A DNA stretch of 38,636 nucleotides from Candidatus Neomicrothrix sp. UBA2131 (GTDB taxonomy: Bacteria; Actinomycetota; Acidimicrobiia; Acidimicrobiales; MedAcidi-G1). Location: assembly GCA_002329075.1 (NCBI GenBank), contig DCXR01000009.1, forward strand, positions 1 to 38,636, in the 5' to 3' direction. The position numbers were made by a program, and so were the translations under genes. The notes beneath the pieces are model-generated. The model made no database searches and was not told the DNA's origin. It worked only from the letters and a program-made list of their open reading frames with translations. Below, in pieces: positions 31,737 through 38,613 of this stretch (its first letter is position 1; each line of letters opens with the position of its first letter).

Positions 31737-33251
31737 TCAGGCGTCGCCGAGGTGCGCCAGCCGTTCGCGCAGAACGCGTCTCAGGAGCTTGCCGGTGTCG
31801 TTGTAGGGCAACTCGTCGACGAACTCGACGAGGTCGGGTGTGCGGTTCGAACGCAGTTCATGGCGCACGAGGTCCTGGAGGTCGTCGGGCGAAATGTCGA
31901 CATCTCCGCGGACGACGACTGCCACGACGATGCGCTCGCCCCATTCACGGTCAGGAAGGCCGATGGCGGCGGTGTCGGCGACCGCCGGATGCCGCAACAG
32001 CACCTCCTCGATCTCGCCCGGTGAGATGTTCTGGCCGCCCTTGACGATGACATCGTCGATGCGGCCGGTGACGAACAGGAAGCCCTCGTCGTCCAGCCAT
32101 CCGCCGTCGTTGGTGGGGAACCAGCCTTCGTCGGTGAGCCTCGAGCCCTGCTCCCGGTACTCGCCGGAGACCTGTTCGCCCCGGAGCCAGATGTCTCCCG
32201 GTTCGCCGTCCGGCGTCTCTGCGCCGGCCTCGTCGCGGATCGACACCTCGATGCCCGGGAGCGGCCGGCCCACGGACGCGATGCGCCGCCGCACTTTCGG
32301 GTCGTCGCTGGCGACCGCTGCCCGGTGCTCGTCGGGTCCGAGCAGGGTGACCGTCGAACTGGTCTCGGTCAGCCCGTAGGCGTTGACGAAGCTCGTGTCG
32401 GGAAGCAGGTCGAGCGCCTTTTCGATCACCGGCTGGGGCATGCGACCGCCCCCGTACGAGAGCGCACGGAGGGTGGGGAGCCCCGGGGAGCTCGGGCCCT
32501 CGGCATCGAGGTGTTCGACGATCCGGGCCAGCATCGTCGGCACGACCATGGCGCTGGTCACCCCCTCGGCACGGACCAGATCGATCCATGCGCCGGGCTC
32601 GAAGGTCGGGAGCTGGAGCAGGCGGCGTCCGGCGAAGACGTTCGAGAGGATCGCTGCGATTCCGGCCACGTGGTACGGCGGGACGCTCACCAGGGCCGCT
32701 TCCTCCTCGCCGGCCGAGCCGAAGTCGACGGATCCGAGGATGTAGGAGACCAGGTGGCGTTGGCGCAGGACAGCCGCCTTGGGGTCCCCTGTCGTGCCGC
32801 TGGTGAACAGCAGCACGGCCACGTCCTCGCCCTCGAACCCCCAGTCGTTCTCGGTCGTGCGGGTCGCCGACAGGCCCTGCCACAGGTCGCCGCGGTCGAC
32901 GACCCCGATCCCGTCGAGTCCGTCTAGCCGTTCCGTCGTGCCGGGTTGGGCGACGGCCAGGGCGGGCGAGACCCGGCCGGCGAGCGTGCGCAACTCCCCG
33001 TCGGGCAACCGGTAGTTGAGGGGGACGAAGGGGATCCCCGCCCAGGAGGCCCCGAAGAGCAGCACAGGAAGCGCCTCGGACGAGACGTCGGCGAGCACCA
33101 GGTGTCCGGCGTCGACGGACCGGAGCCGCTCGGCGGTGGCGGCCGCCCGCCCGAACAGGTCAGCGAAGGTCAGGCCGTCGTCGCAGGAGCCGACCGCCAC
33201 CCGGTCGGCAAAGCCGCCGACCGCCATCTCGAGCAGCATCATGAGGTTCAC
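31737..33251 (-). CDS. AMP-forming acyl-CoA ligase (ANL superfamily)
   Basis: The 504-aa enzyme has phosphate loop LLFTSGTTGDPKAAVL, motif A5 NAYGLTETSS, the hinge and A8 region TGRIDDVIVKGGQNISPGEIEEVL, and catalytic Lys in NDTGKLLRRVL near the C-terminus. It activates a carboxylic acid with ATP and CoA. MenE is unlikely, because the length and sequence suit fatty or aromatic acid ligases and it sits with other acyl-CoA genes. Start: GTG 33251 (VNLMMLLEMAVGGFADRVAV). ATG 33242 and 33239 are alternatives. The open frame upstream would overlap the small Cys gene and is not protein-like. Confidence 0.9.
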   Translation of the reverse strand: MNLMMLLEMAVGGFADRVAVGSCDDGLTFADLFGRAAATAERLRSVDAGHLVLADVSSEALPVLLFGASWAGIPFVPLNYRLPDGELRTLAGRVSPALAVAQPGTTERLDGLDGIGVVDRGDLWQGLSATRTTENDWGFEGEDVAVLLFTSGTTGDPKAAVLRQRHLVSYILGSVDFGSAGEEEAALVSVPPYHVAGIAAILSNVFAGRRLLQLPTFEPGAWIDLVRAEGVTSAMVVPTMLARIVEHLDAEGPSSPGLPTLRALSYGGGRMPQPVIEKALDLLPDTSFVNAYGLTETSSTVTLLGPDEHRAAVASDDPKVRRRIASVGRPLPGIEVSIRDEAGAETPDGEPGDIWLRGEQVSGEYREQGSRLTDEGWFPTNDGGWLDDEGFLFVTGRIDDVIVKGGQNISPGEIEEVLLRHPAVADTAAIGLPDREWGERIVVAVVVRGDVDISPDDLQDLVRHELRSNRTPDLVEFVDELPYNDTGKLLRRVLRERLAHLGDA

Positions 33252-33280
33252 GGCAGTCTGGCTTTCCGGCGGCCAACCCC

Positions 33281-33589
33281 TCAGTCGGAGGCGGGGAGGG
33301 GCTTGGCATCCTTGAGGTCGAGCAGGGTGCCGCCGGCCCCCAGGGAACCGTCGCCGGGCTTCGTGCACAGGAGCTCGAGGGTGTCGTCGCCGTCGACGTA
33401 GCGCTTGCCGAGCAGCGAGCCACCGGCGGCTTCGGCATCGGGAGGGCCGTTCGGTCCGCCCTCGCCGACGGGGACCACCGGGCTTCCACCGCACTCCAGG
33501 TCTACGTCGCCATCGGGGGCCCGGACGATGATGACCTCGGTAGTGCACACCTGGCTGGCCCATCGGCTTCCGGGCGTGAGTTCGGGCAT
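33281..33589 (-). CDS. Small Cys-containing hypothetical protein, first gene of ligase-crotonase unit
   Basis: The 102-aa soluble protein has Cys15, Cys33 and Cys75 in SQVCTTEVIIV, DLECGG and ELLCTKPG; a beta-rich fold around two of them is plausible. The tail is Gly/Asp rich. I do not recognise a named family, though similar small proteins beside acyl-CoA ligases may exist in actinobacteria. ATG 33589 has GAGGAG 6 nt upstream, and a TACGGT box sits about 50 nt before it. The ligase follows after 29 bp, so the three genes likely share one mRNA. Confidence 0.7.
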   Translation of the reverse strand: MPELTPGSRWASQVCTTEVIIVRAPDGDVDLECGGSPVVPVGEGGPNGPPDAEAAGGSLLGKRYVDGDDTLELLCTKPGDGSLGAGGTLLDLKDAKPLPASD

Positions 33590-33638
33590 TACGGCTCCTC
33601 GTGGACGGTGGTGGGGGTCCGATGATCGGTCACCGGAC

Positions 33639-33644
33639 ACCGTA
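33639..33644 (-). promoter_or_regulatory. -10 box of the small Cys protein-ligase-crotonase unit
   Basis: TACGGT on the minus strand gives a leader of roughly 40 nt with a good GAGGAG site. Confidence 0.45.
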
Positions 33645-33677
33645 CGCGCCACTCCTGCCCCGGAATCGCCGCTGCCG

Positions 33678-33683
33678 TACGAT
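33678..33683 (+). promoter_or_regulatory. -10 box of the second CoA-transferase-family gene
   Basis: TACGAT lies 9 nt before ATG 33693. A second in-frame ATG follows at 33699. Confidence 0.45.
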
Positions 33684-33692
33684 CCGTCCACG

Positions 33693-34910
33693 ATGTCGAT
33701 GCAAGGCACCCGGGCCCTTCCGGTAGTCCACAGAGCGCTGGTCGAGGCGGTCGGACAGGTAGGTGGTGCCGCAGCCGCCTGGGCCGCCTCGGGGGCGATG
33801 TCGCTGACCGGGGCAGTCGACGGACCACCCCGACAGGTGCCGGTGTCGGTCGCCAACGGCCTCGTGGCGGCAGCGGAGGCGTTGCACCGCTTCGGTGGCA
33901 TCGAGGTGGACGGGCCGGCGCTGCTGGGCGAACGAGCGGCCATAGCCGGGCTGGGTCGTGCGGGTCCAACCTCGGTCGGAGGTGCTGCCCACCTGCTCGA
34001 GTCTGCTGATGGCCCGGTGTGTCTGAACCTGGCCAGACCCGACGATGTGGCTGCACTGCCGGCACTGCTGGAGCGGGTGATCGACGGGGACGACCGCCGA
34101 GCGGTCCGCCGTGCCGTCGCCGGGTGCACCGGTGCCTGGCTGGCCGAGAGGGCCGACCTGTTGGGCGTGCCGCTCGGAGTACCCGGGACGGCACCCGACG
34201 GACCGTTCACCGTCCTCGACGAAGGCACCGGCTTCGAGCGCCCGGATGTCCCTCTCGTCGTGGAACTGGGCTCGTTGTGGGCGGCTCCCCTGTGCGGCGA
34301 CCTCCTCCGTCGCTCGGGATGTCGGGTGGTCAAGGTCGAGTCCGTCGACCGCCCCGATGCCGCCCGGCGGGGACCGGGGGAGTTCTTCGACCTGCTCAAC
34401 GGCGGCAAGGCCTCGGTGGCGCTCGACCTGCGGAGCCGGCCTGGGCGTGAATCGCTCGAACGCCTGGCCGCCGCCGCCGACGTCGTCATCGAGGGCAGCC
34501 GGCCCAGGGCACTTGCCCAACTCGGCCTCGACGCCCACCGGGAGGTCGACCGTGGCACCGTCTGGGTGTCGATCACGGGCTACGGCCGGATCGGACAGCG
34601 GGCCGGTGGCGTGGCGTTCGGCGACGACGCCGCCGTCTCGGGGGGCCTGTTCCTCGAGGACCCGCTCGCCTTCGTGGCCGACGCTGTCGCTGATCCGGCG
34701 GCCGGACTGGTGGCGGCGGTCGCCGTGCTCGCTGCACTCGACAGCGGATCTGGCGTGCTGCTCGACGTGCCGTTGGCCGGCGTGGCCCGGTGGTTGGCAC
34801 GAGGCGCTCCCGTGCCCTCCGGGCAGCAACACGCAGAACCACCCAGGGCCAGGCCGTCCGGTCGACGGGCGGCGGACCTCGGGGCCGACACCGCCCGCAT
34901 CCTGCTCTGA
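33693..34910 (+). CDS. CoA-transferase III (CaiB/BaiF) family protein with atypical domain order
   Basis: The 405-aa protein is recognisable by VVELGSLWAAPLCGDLL (189-205), RVVKVESVDRPD, FFDLLNGGKASVALDL, DVVIEGSRPRALAQLGLD and SITGYGRIGQRAG. All of these belong to the first 150 residues of normal CaiB-type enzymes. Here they begin near residue 187. The N-terminal part (AAWAASGAMSLTG at 28-40, then RPDDVAALPALLERV at 115-129) resembles middle and C-terminal CaiB segments. The enzyme looks rearranged, and GFD/GGMGD-type catalytic Asp cannot be confidently placed (GDDAAVSGG is a candidate). Activity is therefore uncertain. It is followed 26 bp later by the TetR gene. Confidence 0.78.
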   Translation: MSMQGTRALPVVHRALVEAVGQVGGAAAAWAASGAMSLTGAVDGPPRQVPVSVANGLVAAAEALHRFGGIEVDGPALLGERAAIAGLGRAGPTSVGGAAHLLESADGPVCLNLARPDDVAALPALLERVIDGDDRRAVRRAVAGCTGAWLAERADLLGVPLGVPGTAPDGPFTVLDEGTGFERPDVPLVVELGSLWAAPLCGDLLRRSGCRVVKVESVDRPDAARRGPGEFFDLLNGGKASVALDLRSRPGRESLERLAAAADVVIEGSRPRALAQLGLDAHREVDRGTVWVSITGYGRIGQRAGGVAFGDDAAVSGGLFLEDPLAFVADAVADPAAGLVAAVAVLAALDSGSGVLLDVPLAGVARWLARGAPVPSGQQHAEPPRARPSGRRAADLGADTARILL

Positions 34911-34920
34911 CGGACCGTCA
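34908..34920. promoter_or_regulatory. Palindromic operator upstream of tetR
   Basis: TGACGG-A-CCGTCA is a perfect inverted repeat placed just upstream of the tetR -10 box, where -35 to -10 spacing would lie. It overlaps the stop codon of the preceding gene. Autoregulation by the TetR protein is inferred. Confidence 0.55.
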
Positions 34921-34924
34921 GGTC

Positions 34925-34930
34925 TAGAGT
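34925..34930 (+). promoter_or_regulatory. -10 box of tetR
   Basis: TAGAGT lies 6 nt before GTG 34937, consistent with a leaderless mRNA. Confidence 0.5.
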
Positions 34931-34936
34931 GGCAGA

Positions 34937-35605
34937 GTGAGCGAGGACCCGACGGACGAGCAGGAATCCGGCCCCAGCGATGAACTCGCCGCTGAACTCG
35001 ACGAACGGGCCGCAGACGGGCGCATGCCGGGCCGCCGGGGGCTCGCCACCCGGCAACGGCTCCTCGACGCCACCGCAGAGCAGCTCGAGTCGTGCGGCTT
35101 CCGGGACCTCAAGGTCATCGACATCGCCCGCTCCGCCGGTACCTCGCCGGCCACCTTCTACCAGTACTTCCCGGACGCCGAGGCGGCTGTGCTGGTCCAG
35201 GCGGCAGTCCTGACCGAGGCATGGCACGAGGAACTGCAGTTGCTCATCTCGGGATGCGACTGGTCCGGCGACCCCGACGGTGCCTCCCTCGAGGTGGTCG
35301 ACGGGTTCCTGACCTTCTGGACCGACCACAGGGCGATCCTCAAGGTTCTCGACCTGGCCTCGATGGAGGGCGACTTCCGCTTCCGCGACCTGCGCATGTG
35401 GCTCCTGAACGGGGCCACCAACGCCCTCATGGACCTGGTCGCGTCGCACGACAGCGACATGGACCCGAAGGCGGCGGCCGGCGTGGTCATCGCCATGCTG
35501 GCCCACGTGGCCAACCATCGGCCCGGCCTCGAGCGGTGGGGTGTCGACCGCGAAGCCCTCGTCACCACGGTGGCGGGCATGTTGCGCCACGCCGTCGTCG
35601 GCTGA
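34937..35605 (+). CDS. TetR-family transcriptional regulator
   Basis: The 222-aa regulator has an acidic N-terminal tail, then a TetR HTH (RQRLLDATAEQLESCGFRDLKVIDIARSAGTSPATFYQYFPD, residues 39-80) with the typical YxYF end. The C-terminal domain is helical and ligand-binding. Similarity of context suggests control of the neighbouring acyl-CoA genes, and a palindrome overlaps its own promoter. GTG 34937 is favoured by the adjacent -10 box; ATG 35024 (MPGRRGL) is possible. Confidence 0.9.
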   Translation: MSEDPTDEQESGPSDELAAELDERAADGRMPGRRGLATRQRLLDATAEQLESCGFRDLKVIDIARSAGTSPATFYQYFPDAEAAVLVQAAVLTEAWHEELQLLISGCDWSGDPDGASLEVVDGFLTFWTDHRAILKVLDLASMEGDFRFRDLRMWLLNGATNALMDLVASHDSDMDPKAAAGVVIAMLAHVANHRPGLERWGVDREALVTTVAGMLRHAVVG

Positions 35606-35627
35606 CCCACCTCCGGGCCCTCGCCGC

Positions 35628-35633
35628 TACCCT
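35628..35633 (+). promoter_or_regulatory. -10 box of gltX
   Basis: TACCCT lies 7 nt before GTG 35641, consistent with leaderless transcription. Confidence 0.5.
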
Positions 35634-35640
35634 GCGCCCG

Positions 35641-36978
35641 GTGACGCACCGAGTCCGGTTCGCCCCGTCTCCCACCGGCTACCTCCACGTCGGCAGTGCC
35701 CGCACGGCACTGTTCAACTGGCTGCACGCCCGTTCGACCGGCGGCACGTTCGTGCTGCGGATCGAGGACACCGACGCTGAGCGCAACCGCCCCGAACTGA
35801 CCGAGGCCCTCCTCGCCGAACTCGAGTGGCTGGGCCTGGACTGGGACGAGGCCCCCTACTACCAGTCGGAGCACCGGGACCGCCACCGTGAGGTCGTCGA
35901 GGACCTGCTGGCCCGGGGCCTCGCCTACCTCTGCGACGCCGACGACGAGGAGGTCGACGGCACGACGCTGTCCGACGGGTTGGCCGCCCGGTTCCGGATG
36001 CCCGAAGGCCGCACGGTGGTCTTCGACGACGTCGTCCGTGGCGAGGTCTCATTCGACACCTCCGACCTCGAGGACTTCGTCATCTGGCGCTCGAACGGTT
36101 CACCGATGTTTCTCCTGGCCAACGCCGTCGACGACGCCGACATGGGCATCACCCATGCCATCCGCGGCGAGGACCTGCTCTCGGGCGTGCCCAAGGTGCT
36201 CCTGCTGCTCGACGCCATGGGCGCACCGCACCCGACCTACGCCCACCTGCCGCTGCTGGTCAACGAGTCCCGCCAGAAGTTGTCCAAGCGGCGCGACGAC
36301 GTGGCGGTGGGTGACTTCCGTGAACGGGGCTACCTGCCGGAGGCGATGGTCAACTACCTCGCCCTGCTGGGCTGGGGACCGCCCGACGACGTTGAGGTCC
36401 GGCCGGTCAGTGAGATCGTCGACCTCTTCCGGATCGAGGACGTCAACAAGGCGGCCGCCTTCTTCGACCTGCGGAAGCTCGAACACGTCAACGCCACCCA
36501 CCTCCGAGGGCTTGCCAAGCCCGACTTCATCGAACGGGCGGGACCATGGCTGGCCGAGGCACCCTGGGCACCCGAGCGCTTCGACGCCGACGTGTTCGAC
36601 CGCATGGTCGACCTGGTCCAGGAGAAGCTACGCACCCTCGGCGACGTGGTCCGGTTCGTCGACTTCCTGTTCCTCGACGACCCCGTCGACGATCCCGAGT
36701 CCTGGCAGAAGGTGATGGTGGACGGGCCCGTGGCCGCAGAGATGCTCGACGGCGCAGCGGGGGCCCTGGCCGACTGCCCCTGGGAGGTCGAGGCGGTCAA
36801 GGAGGCCGTGTTCACCGTGGGCGAGGGGCTGGGCCTCAAGTTGGGCAAGGCGCAGGCGCCGGTCCGGGTGGCCGTGACCGGACGCACGGTCGGGCCGCCG
36901 CTGTTCGAGACCATGGCCGAGTGCATGGAACGCTCCGAGGTCCTGCGACGCATCGATGTGGCCCGGGCGAGGCTCTGA
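35641..36978 (+). CDS. gltX: Glutamyl-tRNA synthetase
   Basis: The 445-aa class I synthetase has the HIGH-type motif HVGS at 16-19 in FAPSPTGYLHVGSART, RIEDTD (40-45), and the KMSKS-type motif KLSKR at 213-217. An anticodon-binding helical region occupies the C-terminal third. It is somewhat shorter than the usual 470-490 aa, probably through a compact catalytic insertion. The next genes are tRNA-Gln and tRNA-Glu, its likely substrates: if no GlnRS exists, it would mischarge tRNA-Gln for GatCAB (inference). GTG 35641 begins VTHRVRFAPSPTG, the standard N-terminus. Confidence 0.95.
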   Translation: MTHRVRFAPSPTGYLHVGSARTALFNWLHARSTGGTFVLRIEDTDAERNRPELTEALLAELEWLGLDWDEAPYYQSEHRDRHREVVEDLLARGLAYLCDADDEEVDGTTLSDGLAARFRMPEGRTVVFDDVVRGEVSFDTSDLEDFVIWRSNGSPMFLLANAVDDADMGITHAIRGEDLLSGVPKVLLLLDAMGAPHPTYAHLPLLVNESRQKLSKRRDDVAVGDFRERGYLPEAMVNYLALLGWGPPDDVEVRPVSEIVDLFRIEDVNKAAAFFDLRKLEHVNATHLRGLAKPDFIERAGPWLAEAPWAPERFDADVFDRMVDLVQEKLRTLGDVVRFVDFLFLDDPVDDPESWQKVMVDGPVAAEMLDGAAGALADCPWEVEAVKEAVFTVGEGLGLKLGKAQAPVRVAVTGRTVGPPLFETMAECMERSEVLRRIDVARARL

Positions 36979-37057
36979 GGCGGGACAGCGGAGGTCGGCA
37001 CCTGATGTTCAGGCACAGGCGGTTCGAATCGCTGGTCGCTCAAATGGCATGTGCCGT

Positions 37058-37063
37058 TACGCT
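37058..37063 (+). promoter_or_regulatory. Possible -10 box for tRNA-Gln
   Basis: TACGCT sits 24 nt before the mature tRNA 5' end. No clear -35 box is visible. Confidence 0.3.
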
Positions 37064-37087
37064 GGTGCCGCCCTTCGGGGCCCACCT

Positions 37088-37159
37088 TCGGGGGTGGTGT
37101 AATTGGCAACACAGCTGGTTCTGGTCCAGTCGTTGAGGGTTCAAGTCCTTCCCCCCGAG
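37088..37159 (+). tRNA. tRNA-Gln (anticodon CTG)
   Basis: The acceptor stem TCGGGGG (37088-37094) pairs with CCCCCGA (37152-37158), giving the U1-A72 pair typical of tRNA-Gln. The D arm contains TAATTGGCAACA. The anticodon stem GCTGG/CCAGT encloses TTCTGGT, reading CTG. The T arm GAGGG-TTCAAGT-CCTTC has one G-U pair. Discriminator G159 is followed by CA in the genome. Confidence 0.95.
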
Positions 37160-37197
37160 CAATTTTTCGAGCGAGACGCGCCCTGAACGGCTATCGC

Positions 37198-37203
37198 TAC
37201 ACT
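37198..37203 (+). promoter_or_regulatory. Possible -10 box for tRNA-Glu
   Basis: TACACT lies upstream of the leader hairpin at 37211-37244. Transcription from here would place that hairpin in the 5' leader of tRNA-Glu. Confidence 0.35.
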
Positions 37204-37210
37204 GAGCGCC

Positions 37211-37244
37211 GCCCACGGACCCGATGGTCACATCGGCCGTGGGC
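37211..37244 (+). other. Strong hairpin just upstream of tRNA-Glu
   Basis: GCCCACGG (37211-37218) pairs with CCGTGGGC (37237-37244), and CCGATG (37221-37226) with CATCGG (37231-37236), around a GTCA loop. Only a 2-nt AC bulge interrupts the 14 bp. No T-run follows, so it is not a typical terminator. Confidence 0.7.
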
Positions 37245-37254
37245 ACTGTCACCG

Positions 37255-37327
37255 GCCCCGTTCGTCTAGAGGCCCAGGACGCCAGGTTCTCAACCTGGTA
37301 ACACGGGTTCGAATCCCGTACGGGGTA
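37255..37327 (+). tRNA. tRNA-Glu (anticodon CTC)
   Basis: The acceptor GCCCCGT (37255-37261) pairs with ACGGGGT (37320-37326). The D arm region is TCGTCTAGAGGCCCAGGA. The anticodon stem CCAGG/CCTGG encloses TTCTCAA, reading CTC. The T arm is ACGGG-TTCGAAT-CCCGT. Discriminator A327 is followed by CA. Its neighbour gltX encodes the matching synthetase. Confidence 0.95.
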
Positions 37328-37356
37328 CAAGTTTCCAGGGTCGGTTCTCCGGGGTC

Positions 37357-37385
37357 GGCCCTGCCGCCTTTCCGGCCGGCGGGCC
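37357..37385. terminator. Possible bidirectional GC-rich terminator hairpin
   Basis: GGCCC/GGGCC plus GCCG/CGGC and a further CC/GG pair form a hairpin with small bulges and a TTTCC loop. It sits in the convergent gap between tRNA-Glu and the histidine phosphatase stop. No U-tract is present, so the call is tentative. Confidence 0.35.
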
Positions 37386-37390
37386 TGTGA

Positions 37391-37987
37391 TCAGTCCAGC
37401 AGGTGGCGGACGTGTGTCGTCTCGTTGACGCCGCGCACCGTGCGGACGCCGGTCGACGAGGCGGTCACCCGGAGGACTCCGCAGTAGTCGTGGTAGATCC
37501 GGAACGGATCGTCGTGACCGAGGATCGTCTGGAGGAAGACGCCCATCACCATGCCGTGGCAGAAGACGGCGACGGTGCGGCCCCGGTTGCGTTCCACGAT
37601 CCCGTCGAAGGCGTCGGTGATCCGTCGTCGGAAGGCCGGGTAGTCACCGCCGAACACCGATTCCCGGTCCTCGAGGAACTGGCGCACGATCACGTGGTCG
37701 TTGTCCATCTCCTCGGCGGGGACGTACTGGGAGCGGTGCCGATCGGACTCCTCCAGGCCGCTCAGGGGTTCGGGGTCGAGGCCGAGGATCCGGGCCAGGG
37801 GGATGGCCGTCTCGACAGCCCGACGCATCGTGGATGTGACAACGTGGTCGATGCCCTCTCCTGCGAGCAGGTCGGCGGTCACCTGCGCCTGGAGTAGTCC
37901 GATGTCGGAGAGGGGAGGGTCGGCGACCTCGCCTTCCGGGCGGATTTCCGCTTCCGGACGTGCATGTCGGACGATCAGCAGCTCCAC
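37391..37987 (-). CDS. Histidine phosphatase superfamily (phosphoglycerate mutase-like) protein
   Basis: The 198-aa protein starts MELLIVRHARPEAE, the RHG-type motif with phospho-accepting His8 (RHA in place of RHG). It continues with PLSDIGLLQAQ and STMRRAVETA, and has a second catalytic His in VFCHGMVMG. A small-molecule phosphatase or phosphoglycerate-mutase-like enzyme is expected; the substrate is unknown. GTG 37987 follows a TAGGCT box by 8 nt. Length and motif order are normal. Confidence 0.9.
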   Translation of the reverse strand: MELLIVRHARPEAEIRPEGEVADPPLSDIGLLQAQVTADLLAGEGIDHVVTSTMRRAVETAIPLARILGLDPEPLSGLEESDRHRSQYVPAEEMDNDHVIVRQFLEDRESVFGGDYPAFRRRITDAFDGIVERNRGRTVAVFCHGMVMGVFLQTILGHDDPFRIYHDYCGVLRVTASSTGVRTVRGVNETTHVRHLLD

Positions 37988-37995
37988 GGCGCCGG

Positions 37996-38001
37996 AGCCT
38001 A
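37996..38001 (-). promoter_or_regulatory. -10 box of the histidine phosphatase gene
   Basis: TAGGCT on the minus strand lies 8 nt before GTG 37987, consistent with a leaderless mRNA. Confidence 0.5.
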
Positions 38002-38038
38002 CGGGCCGTTGCAGGACGGCACCCGGATCGGGGGAGGG

Positions 38039-38332
38039 CTACCCACGAGACAAACCGCATTCGGGGGAGTAGGTTTCGTGCCAGATAGCGGGTCCGGTCC
38101 GTCGGATCCCGTCACGGCGACTCCCGGCGGTAGGGCCCCTCAGAACGGGCCGGCGCATCAACGGGCCCTTGCCGCATTCCCGCCGAAGCGGCGACGCCCG
38201 GTGTCGACCCCAGATCGGCCCCCGGTACCGCCACCGGGGGTCGATCGCGCGCCGTCCGAGGGGGAGAGCGGGTCGGTAGCGGTCGAACAGGTCGGTGACC
38301 CGGTCGTTCTGGCCGCCCACCTGGTCGCTCAT
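38039..38332 (-). CDS. Doubtful small ORF in the 37988-38378 gap
   Basis: The 97-codon frame opens with protein-like, GC3-rich codons for about 35 residues (MSDQVGGQNDRVTDLFDRY...). It then becomes Arg/Pro-rich with poor codon bias. No ribosome binding site or well-placed -10 box is seen. It may be a gene remnant or chance. Apart from this frame and the phosphatase -10 box, I see nothing convincing in this 391-bp gap. Confidence 0.22.
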   Translation of the reverse strand: MSDQVGGQNDRVTDLFDRYRPALPLGRRAIDPRWRYRGPIWGRHRASPLRRECGKGPLMRRPVLRGPTAGSRRDGIRRTGPAIWHETYSPECGLSRG

Positions 38333-38378
38333 CTTCGGGTACGTGGCTGGTCGGGCTTGGATGGCTTCTCGCAGTGAT

Positions 38379-38585
38379 CTATCTCAGAACTGTGGACAAG
38401 CCGAAACCCGCGATGAACTGGCCCAGCAGCGAACTCGCCGAACCACTCGGGATGATCCGGCCCACCAGGGCGTTGACGGCGTCCTTCCAGTTCAGCGCCA
38501 CCACCAGCCCGAAGGCGGTCACCACCGAGGAACTGCTGATCCCCCGGACATCGAGGTTGTCGATTTTCTCCCTGAAGTCGCTCAT
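38379..38585 (-). CDS. Small membrane protein, DUF5654-like
   Basis: The 68-aa protein has a short charged N-terminus (MSDFREKIDNLDVRG) and two hydrophobic stretches (about residues 20-44 and 53-67) with VVTAFGLVVALNWKDAVNAL. This resembles small archaeal and bacterial DUF5654 proteins of unknown function (family recalled, not checked). ATG 38585 has AAGGTGG 8 nt upstream; GTG 38597 is an alternative. It starts 28 bp after the tRNA-Pro 3' end on the same strand and may be co-transcribed with it. Confidence 0.6.
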   Translation of the reverse strand: MSDFREKIDNLDVRGISSSSVVTAFGLVVALNWKDAVNALVGRIIPSGSASSLLGQFIAGFGLSTVLR

Positions 38586-38613
38586 GGCGGTTTCCACCTT
38601 CGGGGGACCTACG

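Noticed and set aside
30740..33251. Crotonase and AMP-ligase as MenB and MenE
   Set aside because: The sequences look like general acyl-CoA enzymes, the crotonase has an atypical layout, and they lie 8 kb from the men operon in a fatty-acid context.
33252..33563. Upstream extension of the acyl-CoA ligase frame
   Set aside because: It overlaps the small Cys protein gene on the same strand and encodes an Arg/Pro-rich, non-family sequence.
37021..37030. GGTTCGAATC, a tRNA T-loop-like sequence between gltX and tRNA-Gln
   Set aside because: The flanking bases do not form T and acceptor stems and no anticodon arm fits. The segment is too short for tRNA-Sec. It may be a decayed tRNA at most.
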